The notes under the pieces were generated by a model. It did not search any database, had not been told where the DNA came from, and saw only the letters and a list, made by a program, of their open reading frames with translations. 64,000 nt of DNA from contig CM028379.1 in NCBI GenBank assembly GCA_013146195.2, forward strand, positions 62,330,637 to 62,394,636. The letters are read 5' to 3'. The stretch is from Codonopsis lanceolata (Eukaryota > Streptophyta > Magnoliopsida > Asterales > Campanulaceae). A program made the position numbers and the translations under genes. This document shows, one piece after another, positions 34,900-45,778 of this stretch (the stretch's first letter is position 1; each line of letters opens with the position of its first letter).

Positions 34900-37800
34900 G
34901 TAAAGAAGGATGAAATACAGGAACCATAGCTATGGATTGTTCTCTGGAAAACAGTTTGGATTGATATATTCAAAAATCGTTAAAGGATTACAAAGCCTAA
35001 CTGATATATATACAAAACAGACAGGGAAGTAAAAAAAACTTAGAGACCCCTTGTAGAATGAGAAATTTACATCCAGGTCACACTACTTTCTATTCTAACA
35101 GAGTTTAAGAATTTCTTCATCTTTGACTTTAATTCACCATACTTAGCATTAGCTCTCACTACTTGTCCTGGCTTCAATTCAAAGCTGCAATTGACACTGC
35201 CATTTATATTGTTGATACCCTCCCCACAAGTTGAGGGAGTCTGGATGCTAACTATCCCCAACTTGCTAAGAAAATTCCAATGCAAGTTCTTTCCCATAAA
35301 CTTTGTAAACACATCAGCCAATTGGTTCTTAGTAGATATGTGCTGCAAGCATATGAGGCCATTCCTTATCTTTTCTCTGATGAAGTGGCAGTCTAACTCT
35401 ATGTGCTTGGTTCTAGCATGATACACAGGATTACTTGCCACTGCTATGGCAGAAGAGCTATCACAAAACATGGTAACTGGAGTAGGCAACTCAACTTGCA
35501 AATCCTTTAGGAGACCACTCAGCCAAACTACTTCACAACTGGCAGTGGCTAGTGCCCTGTATTCAGACTCAGTGGAAGATCTAGAAACCACTGACTGCTT
35601 TTTAGAATGCCAAGAAATTAAAGAATTTCCCAGCATCATACAGAATCCAGTGATAGACTTTCTGTCATTTGGATTTCCTGCCCAGTCACTATCACAATAT
35701 GCCTTGAGTTCTAGTTGACTGGAAGATGGCAAGTAAATCCCTTGTTCTGGTGAGGCTTTAACATATCTCAATACTCTGTGTAATGCCTTCAAGTGAGGGA
35801 GCCTGGGATCATGAACAAATTGGCTCAAACATTGAGCAGCAAATGCCAGATCAGGCCTAGTTACAGTCAAATATATGAGCTTTCCAACCAACTGTCTGTA
35901 TTCTGAAGCATTGACCAAAGGAACACCTTGGCCAACCATTAGTTTCCCATTAGGGTCAAAAGGAATGGTAAGAGGTTTAGCCTTTTGAAGACCTGCAGTT
36001 TCAATCATTTCCATAGCATATCTTCTCTGATTAAGATGAAATCCTTCTGCAGACCTCATTACCTCAATTCCAAGGTAATACTTTATAGGTCCTAAATCTT
36101 TAATACTGAACTTGTCATCCGGGAGCTGCTTCAAAGATGCAATGGTACTTATGTCATTTCCAGCTATAAGCACATCATCCACATACACCAATACACTTGT
36201 GAACTTAGATCCTTCCTTTAATGTAAATAAAGAAGCGTACGCAAAGATTGATTATATCCAAGACTAAGGAGAACTTCAGTCAACTTTGAAAACCATTGCC
36301 TTGAAGCTTGCTTCAGTCCATAGATAGATTTCTTCAACTTGAACACACTTTTGTAATTCATTTGAGAACCATATCCTGGAGGCAAATTCATAAACACTTC
36401 TTCTTCTAAATCACCATGCAAGAAAGCATTGTTAACATCCAACTGATGAACCTCCGGTTACAGTGCGGTTGCAAGGATGGTTCGGCGGTAACCATCTTGG
36501 CTACGAGGGCAAAAGTCTCGAATAATCTATCCCTTCAGTTTGATTGTAGCCCTTTGCTACCAATCTTGCTTTCAGCCTCTCCACACTACCATCTGAGTTG
36601 TATTTCACCTTGTATATCCACCTGCATCCTATGGCTTTCTTTCCTTGAGGAAGATTCACAATATCCCAGGTTTGGTTACTTTCAAGGGCTGCAACCTCTT
36701 TGTTCATTGCTTCAACCCATTCAGAGTTCTGAGCAGCTTCACTGTAAGTTTGTGGTTCCTGTATATGCCTTATAGGATTTGCAGTACATTGATGTGTGTA
36801 GTGTTTGTGGGTTGTGTGATGGGCTTTGGCAAACACAGAAGATACAACATAATCCTTCAATTTAATAGGAGGCTGTTTTGTTCTGGTTGAGGTTCTAGTG
36901 GGAATAGGTAAGTTAGCATTGGCAGATTCTCCACTCTCATTATTTTCTACTATTTCTTCTACATAATTTTCTTGTGATTCTTGTTGATTGTTGAATTGAG
37001 GAGTATCTTCATGTCAAAGATTAACATCAACATGAGGCAATTCAGAAGTTTGATTGATATCAGGTGATTCCATTTTGATGAAAGGGAATATGGATTCATG
37101 GAAGACAACATGTCTACTAATAAAGACTTTCTTGTTTTGAAGGTCATAAAGTATATAGCCCTTTTGCCCTGTAGGATATCCTAAATGAATGCACTTTATA
37201 GCTCTAGGGGCAAACTTATCTCCAGGATGAATAGATGCAAAACATAAGCAGCCTATAGTTCTTAAGTGATCATACATAGGTGCAGTTTTGTAGAGCACTT
37301 CATAAGGTGTTTTAAAGTTAGTAGCAGCTGTGGGTATCCTATTGATTATATGTGTTGCAGCTAATAAACAGTATCCCCAAAATTGTATAGGCAAACCAGA
37401 TTGGAATCTTATAGCTCTGGACATGTCTAGAAGATGTTGGTGTTTTCTCTCCACAACCCCGTTCTGCTGAGGTGTGTCAACACAAGAGCTCTGGTGTATG
37501 ATGCCAAGGTTAAGCAGATAAGGTATGACTTCAGAATTATAAAATTCTGTCCCATGGTCTGTTCTACAGAATTTAATGGAGGTTTTAAAATGATTTTGAA
37601 CATAAGCGTTAAATTGTTTCAACAGAACAAAAACATGGGTTTTAGTAGACATTAAAAAGGTCCACACTCCTCTAGAAAAGTCATCAACAATTGTTAGAAA
37701 ATACCTACATCCATTCATAGTAGTCTTTCTATAAGGTCCCCATAAGTCACAATGTATGAGATCAAAACAAGCTTTGCTTTTGATGTTGCTCAAACTGAAA

Positions 37801-37911
37801 GGTAATCTGTGCTGTTTAGCTAATGGGCAAATATTACACATCAAGGTAGATTCAGAATTAGATCCTTTATTATTACAAAGAGTCTTTAAGAAAAGAATTT
37901 TCTTGAGGGAA
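34900..37911 (-). mobile_element. Truncated Ty1/copia element
   Basis: Minus-strand order is integrase, reverse transcriptase, RNase H, the copia order. A purine-rich CTTGTGGGGAGGG tract lies at about 35220-35232 near the end of pol, and the remainder to about 34900 may be 3' LTR, whose end I could not fix. The 5' side (LTR, gag, protease and the start of integrase) is missing: the element stops abruptly at 37911, where the CACTA terminus begins. Confidence 0.8.
35067..37905 (-). pseudogene. Ty1/copia pol remnant (integrase, RT, RNase H)
   Basis: Integrase (37844-37014) has the second half of the zinc finger (CNICPLAKQHRLPF), then catalytic core landmarks FDLIHCDLWGPY, TIVDDFSRGVWTFLM, RTDHGTEFYN and PQQNGVVERKHQHLLDM, giving D, D and E. 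RT starts around 36860 (EWVEAMNKEVAALESNQTWD), continues with KARLVAKGYNQTEGIDY, MDVNNAFLHGDLEEEVFM and GLKQASRQWF, and reaches YVDDVLIAGND at about 36185. RNase H follows with AYCDSDWAGNPNDRKSITGF, STESEYRALA and the TKHIELDCHFIRE motif. Breaks occur near 37014-36900, 36501-36440 and 36218-36191. The long frames suggest a fairly recent insertion. Confidence 0.85.
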
Positions 37912-38159
37912 CACTACAAGAAAACAGCGGATGACTATGCAAATGTAATTAAATTTAGTTGCAAACTACAAAGTGGAACGCATATTCCTTACTGGAAACC
38001 CATTTTAGCCGCGTTCTTTTTTGGGGGAAAATTTGGAGGGAATAATTGCGCCTAAATTGCAACAGTTATTGCAACAATTTTAGATTTTTATTTTTAAAAT
38101 TGAAATACCTATATAATAGAAAAACATTAACCTGGCCTAAATTAATTGAAATCCCCAAT

Positions 38160-38858
38160 TTCACTCCCTTCGTTCTCTCTCACTCATGCGATTCTCTCTC
38201 TCGTGCGACCTCTCTCCTCCGATCTCTCTCCTCCAGCCTTCTCTTCTCAAGCATGTCGTCTTCTTCCAGCGCTACACCACACCACACGCCGATCAATCGG
38301 TCGAAATTTGAAGGAGAGAGTTCTCTCTGTTGTTGGACGCGACAAGATTTGAGTTTTTGAAATGGCGGCAAGACCTGTTCTTCAACAAAATAGAGGTTCA
38401 AATATGTTCCCTTTTTCATATTTTGGATGGAATTGTATTGGGGTTTGATGATTTGTTAGTTCTATTTTGATAATCTTTAAAACCCTTTTAACTCGAATTG
38501 ATTGGAACCGTATCGATTAGAATCGATCAAGCGAAGTGGGGTTTTTTGACTACTTGTGAAGTTTTGTTTCTTGATTTTTCTTTTGTGAAGTTTAAATCTG
38601 GTTAACCGGTTAGATACTATTCCTTGAATGTTCGTAAATTAATCCCTTTTGGGTTTCTTTTATTTTGATTTCTTTTTAGATCTTCAAAATTGGGGATTTT
38701 TCCCAGTTTAGGTTGATTACTAATGGATTTGATTTCTACAGGTGAAGGAATTGTTGGTGCTGGTGGTGTTAAGCAGAAGAATATGGCACCTGGGGAAGCC
38801 CGAAACCGCCGAGCACTTGGAGATATCGGAAATCTTGTTACTATTCGTGGAGTTGAGG
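38160..38858 (+). pseudogene. Captured cyclin B1 fragment (first two exons)
   Basis: A CT-rich leader (38160-38361) precedes ATG at 38362. Exon 1 (38362-38395) encodes MAARPVLQQNRG and ends AGAG|GT. Exon 2 begins after TTCTACAG at 38742 and reads GEGIVGAGGVKQKNM, then RNRRALGDIGNLVTIRGVEG. The RALGDIGNL block and start are hallmarks of plant mitotic B1-type cyclins, in which the destruction box (RxALGDIGN) targets the protein for APC/C-dependent turnover. The cyclin box is absent. After GVEG the sequence runs to a stop at 38891-38893 or into a donor-like GTAAAC. The retained intron shows capture of genomic DNA and not of a transcript. Confidence 0.8.
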
Positions 38859-38962
38859 GTAAACAAGATTCAATTGTGCAAATGAACAGCTAAAAAAGAT
38901 GTAAAATTGGAACAATTGGTGAGGCATAGTCTTTGTGACAGTTTTTCTGTTTCATGTTACAG

Positions 38963-39055
38963 ATTCATTACATTGCAAGATTTGCTGATGGCATAGTCTT
39001 TGACAACAGCTATAAGCATGGTAGACCACTCACTATGCGTATTGGTGTGGGAAAC
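38963..39055 (+). pseudogene. Captured FKBP-type prolyl isomerase exon
   Basis: After a TTACAG acceptor the exon reads IHYIARFADGIVFDNSYKHG then RPLTMRIGVGN, and ends at a GTAGG donor. This matches the FKBP fold of chloroplast-lumen FKBP13-type immunophilins (ARFADG.FDSSYKR.RPLTMRIGVG). It lies about 100 bases behind the cyclin fragment, so a chimeric transcript would join unrelated proteins. Confidence 0.75.
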
Positions 39056-40800
39056 GTAGGAATTTTCTTATCGCATAACAATTGGTGTTTTCTTCCTTAT
39101 ATATATTTTTAATTAGTGAACATTGACCTTACATTTTCACATCTTTTAATTAGCTGCTCCAAATTAAAACTCATTGGTGTATATTCTAAGTACTCTATTG
39201 ACTTCAATTTACGTCTACATGGTTATATGGTTATATCTTTCTCCCCTTTTAACATAATAAAATTACTAACATGCTGCATGTGAGATGTTGGCCGTTTTGA
39301 CTGGTGTTCCTTTGTAAATTGCATAATCTGTTTACTTAATAAATTACATCTCCCGTATCAACATGTATTTTTTTTTTCAGTATATACTCCAGCAATATGA
39401 TTATCTTAAGATTCTTTGCTACCCTGCGTATCAGATAACTATGATTTTGGTGGGGTTTTTAGTTAGCGTTTCAAATGGACCTTTCAACTGTGGTGTGATC
39501 AGAGGGGGGGATGGAATTTTTTCAAAACTGATACAAATAAGCATGTTATAGCACTTAATGAGTGTGACATGATGTAGAAATATAAGTTGAGTGAGGTGAT
39601 AATACAGGCAGGAAAATTGGTGATTGCGAGTTGTGACAGTATGACAGAGAATGAAATGTATATGACCAGACAGTTTTCCCATTTTCATCGCTGTCGAAAA
39701 ATTACAAATGAAGAGAAATGTTATGGACTACAGTTACCCTTTAAAATGCAACCTATAATTTGACATAAATTTCAATACATTGAAAGAAATGATTGCAAGG
39801 TTTATTTATTAAAGGTCTGGTCCTGAAGAAGCCACATGGTGCCAAAAAGAAAAAAAATTGAATGCATAATTTTTGAAGTCAGCTTTTTAAGTGGAACATC
39901 CCAGAATAGAATACTCGACTCTTTACATGGAACGGAAAGAGTACAAACCAAAACATGTTCAGTAAGTAAGCAGATCCAAGGCTAAAAACTGATTAGTGTA
40001 GGCTGGTCAGGACAAGCATGTCAATTGAAAAGAAGAGGGAAGGGCTAAGTTAGACCGTAATCTGATGTGATAAGATATGGAATCAGAGCTGATTGAACAT
40101 TGAAAACGAGAGATGAAAACTGTAGTGTATGGATGAAAGAGAAAAAACAGAAAATTACTATTTACGGTACCAGCAACAGAATTGAACATCCCTTTAACTA
40201 TGTTCAAAGACAACACCAGTTTGAGAAAAGTTAAACTGCAGTCCAAGAGCATTCAATTACTGCTTATTCGTATTCTCTAGAGTTGAATTTCCAAATACTG
40301 CATATAACACCGTTTTTCATACTAGGGCTAAAAGTAATGCCAATAATGGAATCCTTGTTAATCAAATTAAGGTGGGCTAAAAATGACAAGTCAAGAAAAT
40401 TGAGTTGTAAGGACAAGTTAGATAAGCAAACAGATAACTTTCTTATGGAATTGAGAAAGGGTGGTTTGCATAATTTTTCTGCTTGGAACCTGTACAACAA
40501 AAGAAAGTTCAAGTTATAATAGAGCACACAGAAACACAGGTTGATGACGATTGAAAGTTAACTTAAAGTCCCACCTTTGAAAGAACTGACTTGACATCCA
40601 ACACATCAGCATCACAAAATCTATAAGATTTTTCCAGATGATTTTCTTTTCCAATATTTACCAACTATCAATTAGAGCACAAAGAAGCAAGAAAAAATGA
40701 TCAGATACATAAACTGCATAATATCTCAAGGTGAGAAATGACATCTATATTGCTGATTCATCAGTCACAGGGTTGAATATACAGCTGCCAAGGACCATAC

Positions 40801-41345
40801 CTTCATCAATTCCTGATCATGCCATGGTCCCTTGTCTGATCTGAGACACCCACCTTCATTTGGGCATGAACATGTTCCACGTAGAAAATATGGCAATTGG
40901 CTGTTTAAAAAAATAGGAGCTAAATGAAGGAGATAATCCTTAAAATCACAAGGTACAACAATAACCGATACGAAACTAACCTTGAGTCTATCACTTCCAG
41001 CAACCTACTCTAATATTTGTTGCCAAGAACCTAAAACATAGCCCATAATCACGAATAGTTTTGATAACCTCCAGTACCATATGTAGTGAAAAGTTAAATT
41101 TATCCTCTTACATGTATCTTTACTGTTGTCCTTGGATCAAGAAATCCTTTTGCAGTGTTCCATAAAAATTTGAATCTGTTACCAACATTAACAATAAACA
41201 TTTGATGCAATGTCTGTAGAAATTTAGTATATCAGAAACATATCAACGTAAGGAGAGAAGTAAATCTAGCCATTTCAGTTCGAATGTAGAAATTGAACCT
41301 CTGGAAAGTTGTCACCATCTATCTTCTGCATGCGACCAGATCATG
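40801..41345 (-). pseudogene. Captured SEC14-type phosphatidylinositol transfer protein fragment, antisense
   Basis: Four minus-strand exons with GT-AG borders: about 41345-41299 (QKIDGDNFPE), 41213-41112 (TLHQMFIVNVGNRFKFLWNT, AKGFLDPRTTVKIH), 41030-40981 (VLGNKY, stop, SRLLEVIDS) and 40900-40801 (QLPYFLRGTCSCPNEGGC, SDKGPWHDQELMK). These are consecutive segments of the CRAL-TRIO lipid-binding domain of plant SEC14/SFH proteins. The internal stop in the third exon shows decay. The fragment lies antisense between FKBP exons, in what would be an FKBP intron. Confidence 0.8.
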
Positions 41346-41522
41346 TGCGACCTTGCCGAAACTCATCCAGTTTTGTACAATTGATGAGAATATAGAGGAA
41401 ATGAGACTTACAAAGATGGAATATTATGCCCCAGAGAATATTATCTAAATGACTTGGAAATGACGAGTCTGTCTCAGATAGAAAGTGATGATTCATACAT
41501 GTTTTAAACTGTTAACATTCAG

Positions 41523-41748
41523 GTGATCAGAAGATTGGATCAAGGGATTGGAGGTGGTGAAGGAGTACCCCCATGCTTATTGGTAGGTTTGGAGGCGTCT
41601 TTTTTAATTTCTACAGTTAATTGTTTAGCCTATTCTTTGTAATCAACGAAGTCGATTTCACTTTGGCATTCCTATACAGGTGGAAGACGTAGGCTTCAAA
41701 TTCCTCAAGAGCTGACATATGGACCTGAACCCGCTGGTTGATTTTCAG
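41523..41748 (+). pseudogene. Captured FKBP-type isomerase, downstream exons
   Basis: Exon 41523-41582 (VIRRLDQGIGGGEGVPP) and exon 41680-41748 (GGRRRLQIPQELTYGPEPAG, then a stop where FKBP13 has Cys, then FSG). Splice borders are intact (CATTCAG|GTG, ATTG|GTAGG, TATACAG|GTGG). These continue the exon at 38963-39055 in the right order and phase type, separated by 2.5 kb that includes the antisense SEC14 exons. Confidence 0.75.
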
Positions 41749-41929
41749 GTGCATATATTTGTAGCTCTTGAATATTATTTTCCCATTTGTTTGTTTATGT
41801 TTTACTTCATCGCAGAAACAGGTGACACCGCTGGGAAATGTAAGTGGATTAAGAAACTACTCCCCCCTCTCTGCCCAATATTATTTCTCTTTTTTATTCA
41901 ATTTTTCAAGGAATGTCTTTGTTTTGTTA

Positions 41930-42050
41930 GAGTAACTTTGTTGCCGAAGCAATGCAAATTGACAATGCATGTGGAACAACAGTCACACTGTACCGATTCC
42001 TTCGGTCAACTGAGCTCAACTCTCTCTCTCTCTCTCTCTCTCTCAAGGTA
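41930..42050 (+). other. Exon-like segment of unknown origin, then CT repeat
   Basis: After a TTTGTTAG-type acceptor, an open stretch reads FVAEAMQIDNACGTTVTLYR and runs into a CT microsatellite (42020-42044). It is protein-like in composition, but I do not recognise the family. Confidence 0.3.
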
Positions 42051-43680
42051 CTCTTCTCTCTATCTACAGCTTTGTAAAGGAAGAATCCTTCAATTTTTTG
42101 GGTGATTTTGTATAGTTTCTAGTTCATCGAATATGTTTGGTTTTGTACAGTTTGTTGGTCTCTGTTGCTCACCTATTTTCAAAATATGGTGTTTTCATAT
42201 TTGTTTTTATTTTTCTTAAGTCATTTGCAACAGAATACATTTGTTTTTATTTTTCTTTCCTTTTCATTTGGTGTTGTGAGTGTGTGTATTTTCCTTTTCA
42301 TTTTGGGGGTGGGTAGATTGATACAGTTAGTTTATTTTACCCAGTTCTTGATATTGTTAGTTTATTCCACCTCAAACAGGGTATAAAAGTTGTAAGCTGC
42401 ATCAGCTTTGTTCATAATATTGTTCCTCTGCATCACTTCCAGTCTGCATTGTAACCACTAAGGTGATGGTTTACATATGGTGTTTTACTTGTGAAACAAT
42501 AAGGTGATAAAGGTTTAATTTCAGCTATTTTTATTTATATCTGAGCATATCCTTGAAATAGACCTAATTTTATGTGATATTCAGTTCTTTGAATTCTTTG
42601 TTGTGTGTATTTTAAACACATTTGCACTTTTTTTTAAACATTGTAGATTGTAGTTTTTGCTTACTTCTAATTGCTATATCAAAGATAGATTCAGCGTGTT
42701 AGATTGTAATTTTTGATTACTTCTAACAATCAGCTTTGTTAGATTGTTGTTTTTGCTTACTTCTAATTGCTATCATAGATAGATTCAGCGTGTTTCTTGA
42801 GATGTTCGTGGATTAAATCTGATAAATGATTGGTTTATGAAGCTTGTTGGAGTATCTATTTACCTTATTTTACTGTGGGCTTTAAGTCTGACCTCCAATT
42901 TTTGTTCTTTTATTGTTTTAGTTTCTTCCTTACTTCCTTTTGTACTTCGGAGCACTCTTGAATTAACCTGTGATTTATCTTTCCGTTTCTCAATGGATTC
43001 TCTTCCTTAAGAATTAACTTGACCTTGCATTTATCTTAAATTTCTGAATTTTGCTCATTATGAACTAGACATCTAGTATGTCTCTTCTATGGTCTTTTAG
43101 TTTAAACGGTAATGCCTTTTCTTATTTTGGTTCATGGGACAAACTTAATGTATAACTCTAAAGAAAGTCGGTACAAGCAAGTTCTTGAACTTGTCATTGC
43201 CTGGGATCAGTAGTGGTTGCTGGTAGAGCAAGAGTTGTTATTGTTGGAGTTGGCTCAAAAAAGATTCTTGCATAAAGTATAAAAATATTATTTCAGTTCG
43301 AAAACGAGCACACTTTTCGCTATTAACTGGAAAATATGTCCTTTAAGGCATCTTCCCCTGGGCACAGACATAAAGGAAAAGACTTGCTGCTTCTTGTGGG
43401 ATCCATCAAGTGCCCTTCTTAGTTCGATTCCATTCTTCTGTCTGGCATTTCACTGTTTCCTGAGGAAAACAAAGAGTTACAATAGTTTTAGCTTTTCACT
43501 CTTTCCTGTAATCTTTACAGCTTGAAGTGAGTGATTCAATAGGAATAAGAATATGTGCTCTACTTCATTCCTACTAGTCTCTTCCTTTCTTTATTTACTA
43601 GACCATATTCCTACCGTAGCTGCTAGGTGACGAAGGTCCTACCTATTCGTTCTATTTCAAGCCGATAGCAAAGGGGCTAA
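42051..43680. other. Gene-free interior of the CACTA segment
   Basis: T-rich DNA without a supported gene. It contains a 96-bp-period tandem repeat at 42645-42793 (AGATTGTAGTTTTTGCTTAC and a near copy). Confidence 0.4.
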
Positions 43681-43766
43681 GGATTCCAATGGCGATCGAG
43701 ATAAGTGAGCACACACCAACCATTATTAAGAAGCTAGTACTATCTTTTCTGACCTAGAAGACAACT

Positions 43767-44654
43767 ATGGCGACACCGCAGAAGGTTCTCCCGACGAAAG
43801 AGGCCGACATACAGATGATGCTGGCGGCCGAAGTCCACCTCGGTACCAAGAACTGTGATTTTCAGATGGAGCGTTATGTATTCAAGCGCCGTAACGATGG
43901 AATCTACATCATCAATCTTGGGAAGACATGGGAGAAGCTTCAAATGGCAGCTAGGGTTATTGTTGCTATTGAGAACCCACAGGACATCATTGTCCAGTCT
44001 GCCAGGCCTTATGGTCAGAGGGCTGTTCTTAAGTTTGCCCAGTATACTGGAGCTCACGCTATTGCTGGTCGTCACACGCCTGGTACTTTTACTAACCAGC
44101 TTCAGACATCGTTCAGTGAGCCTCGTCTTCTTATCCTGACTGATCCAAGGACTGACCATCAGCCCATCAAGGAAGGCGCACTTGGAAACATCCCTACAAT
44201 TGCTTTTTGTGACACAGATTCTCCTATGAGATATGTTGATATTGGTATCCCAGCCAATAACAAAGGGAAGCACAGCATAGGATGTCTTTTCTGGCTATTG
44301 GCCAGGATGGTTCTTCAGATGAGAGGGGTTATAAACCAAGGCCATAAATGGGATGTCATGGTTGATCTATTTTTCTATAGGGAGCCTAAGGAGTCTAAGG
44401 AACAACAAGATGAGGACCTAGAGGTTGCCCCAGAATACCCAGTAGACTACGGTGCTGGAGCACTTGGTCTTGACGCCCAGTCGTCTGGTCAAATCCCTGA
44501 TGCACAGTGGAACGCTGATATCGGTGCTCCTGTCATCCCGGCTGTTCCTACTGCTGTTGGGTGGACTCCTGATGTCGCACCAATTGCTGGTGGAGATGGA
44601 TGGGATGCTGCTGCCGCACCAGCAATGGCTGCTCCTGCAACTGGCTGGGATTGA
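43767..44654 (+). CDS. RPSA: 40S ribosomal protein SA (uS2), intronless retrocopy
   Basis: One open frame of 295 codons with no stop. Ribosomal protein uS2/SA sits on the small subunit and is needed for 40S maturation. Visible landmarks: EADIQMMLAAEVHLGTKNCD near residue 13, YVFKRRNDGIYIINLGKTWE, RPYGQRAVLKFAQYTGAHAI, the FTNQLQTSFSEPRLLILTDP segment, DTDSPMRYVDIGIPANNKGK and the C-terminal acidic, Ala/Pro/Trp-rich tail ending ATGWD. Plant RPSA genes normally have several introns. Their absence, and the A-rich tract at 44849-44870, indicate a copy made by reverse transcription of mRNA. An open frame of this length suggests recent formation or continuing selection. No target duplication was found. 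Confidence 0.9.
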   Translation: MATPQKVLPTKEADIQMMLAAEVHLGTKNCDFQMERYVFKRRNDGIYIINLGKTWEKLQMAARVIVAIENPQDIIVQSARPYGQRAVLKFAQYTGAHAIAGRHTPGTFTNQLQTSFSEPRLLILTDPRTDHQPIKEGALGNIPTIAFCDTDSPMRYVDIGIPANNKGKHSIGCLFWLLARMVLQMRGVINQGHKWDVMVDLFFYREPKESKEQQDEDLEVAPEYPVDYGAGALGLDAQSSGQIPDAQWNADIGAPVIPAVPTAVGWTPDVAPIAGGDGWDAAAAPAMAAPATGWD

Positions 44655-44870
44655 AAAGGGATTCGTGGAACATGTTTTTTTTGTTAGTACATTAGAAGTG
44701 CAATCCTGTAATGGAGTATGGTTGAAATTGGCATAGGTTTAAAAAGTTTTGATGTTTTTGTTGGTATTGAACAGATGCTACGTTTTTGTTTTGGTACACA
44801 CCCCCCACTAAGTTTATTTATTAGATTCAGGCTGCTTTTGTTTGTCCTAAAAAAAAAAAAGAAAAAGAAA
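44655..44870 (+). other. 3' UTR and poly(A) tract of the RPSA retrocopy
   Basis: UTR-like sequence runs from the stop codon to 12 A residues (44849-44860) followed by GAAAAAGAAA. A decayed poly(A) tail marks the end of the retroposed mRNA. Confidence 0.7.
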
Positions 44871-45637
44871 GGCTTTGTCTTCATGGTAGGGTTCATAGCC
44901 CCATACAATTCAGGGTGCTGCTTTGGCTTGCTTTAGGGATTTTTCATCCTACTTGAATTCCTTCTTGCTTCCTCAAAAACTATGTAATAATAAAAAAAAT
45001 AGTCAATGTATTTAGCTAGATATACTTAGGTAATGCCAGAGCTCCATGGTTAACTTTTTTTTGTTATGGCAACACTATAGCTTGCCTGACTTTAGTGCAT
45101 TTAGTGCATCAATGTACAACTGAATACAGCTATGACAGCTATACTCAGGTAATGCCAGAACTTCATGTTTATTTTTTATATTTTTGGTGTTGTAGCTACT
45201 AGGTTCGTAGATTAGATCATTAGAATTTGGGATCTAAATTCCATTTTCCAAATGATCCAATTGTGTCCTGATTATGGGTTGTGTTATGCTGAAATCAACA
45301 AAGAGACTACCTGGATCAGATGAAATTACAAATTAACACACTTAAGGAACAAATAAGCTATCGTGTACAAAGGAGCACGACATCCTTTAACTAAAAGATT
45401 TTTTCTTGCAGACTGCAGGTTTTTGATCTGCAAAACCTTCGTAGAAGCATCCTCTTATTCATTTAATAAGAGTCACAAAAATTCACCAGAACTGGTTGAA
45501 GGGTCCGGTTCTAGTAGTCATGAGTTGTACATGAGGCTCTTTATGGTTAGATAAGGCAGGTTCTTAGCTTCTGCTCTTCTCCAATTGACTTGAAATTAGT
45601 TTATTATTCCATTGATTATTGCAGAATATCTTTGCAG
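44871..45637. other. Gene-free interior of the CACTA segment
   Basis: No gene recognised. A near-repeat pair of ACTTAGGTAATGCCAGAGCT/ACTCAGGTAATGCCAGAACT occurs at about 45028 and 45145. Confidence 0.4.
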
Positions 45638-45778
45638 GGATATACAGTGAAACAATACCAACCACAACTTTCACTTACTACAAGCGTTAACCTTATTGGA
45701 GCAGCACAACCGGTTGTTTTGGCAGCGATTATAGAGCAAAAGCGAGCTAGTTTGACCATTGGTTTCAACATAAGGCAA
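45638..45778 (+). pseudogene. Probable captured WAT1/EamA-type transporter exon
   Basis: A 141-base exon has clean borders (TTTGCAG|GGATAT and GGCAA|GTAAGA). It encodes 47 residues, including KQYQPQLSLTTSVNLIGAAQ and VVLAAIIEQKRASLTIGFNI. The pattern of LSLT, a hydrophobic helix and then a W/T-x-IGF-x-I-R segment is like the middle of nodulin-21/WAT1-related transporters. The match is from memory and moderate; another membrane protein family is possible. Confidence 0.45.

Noticed and set aside
38362..38893. A functional cyclin gene
   Set aside because: Only the first two exons are present; the cyclin box is missing.
43740..44273. A 177-codon minus-strand ORF opposite RPSA
   Set aside because: A shadow of the conserved RPSA reading frame.
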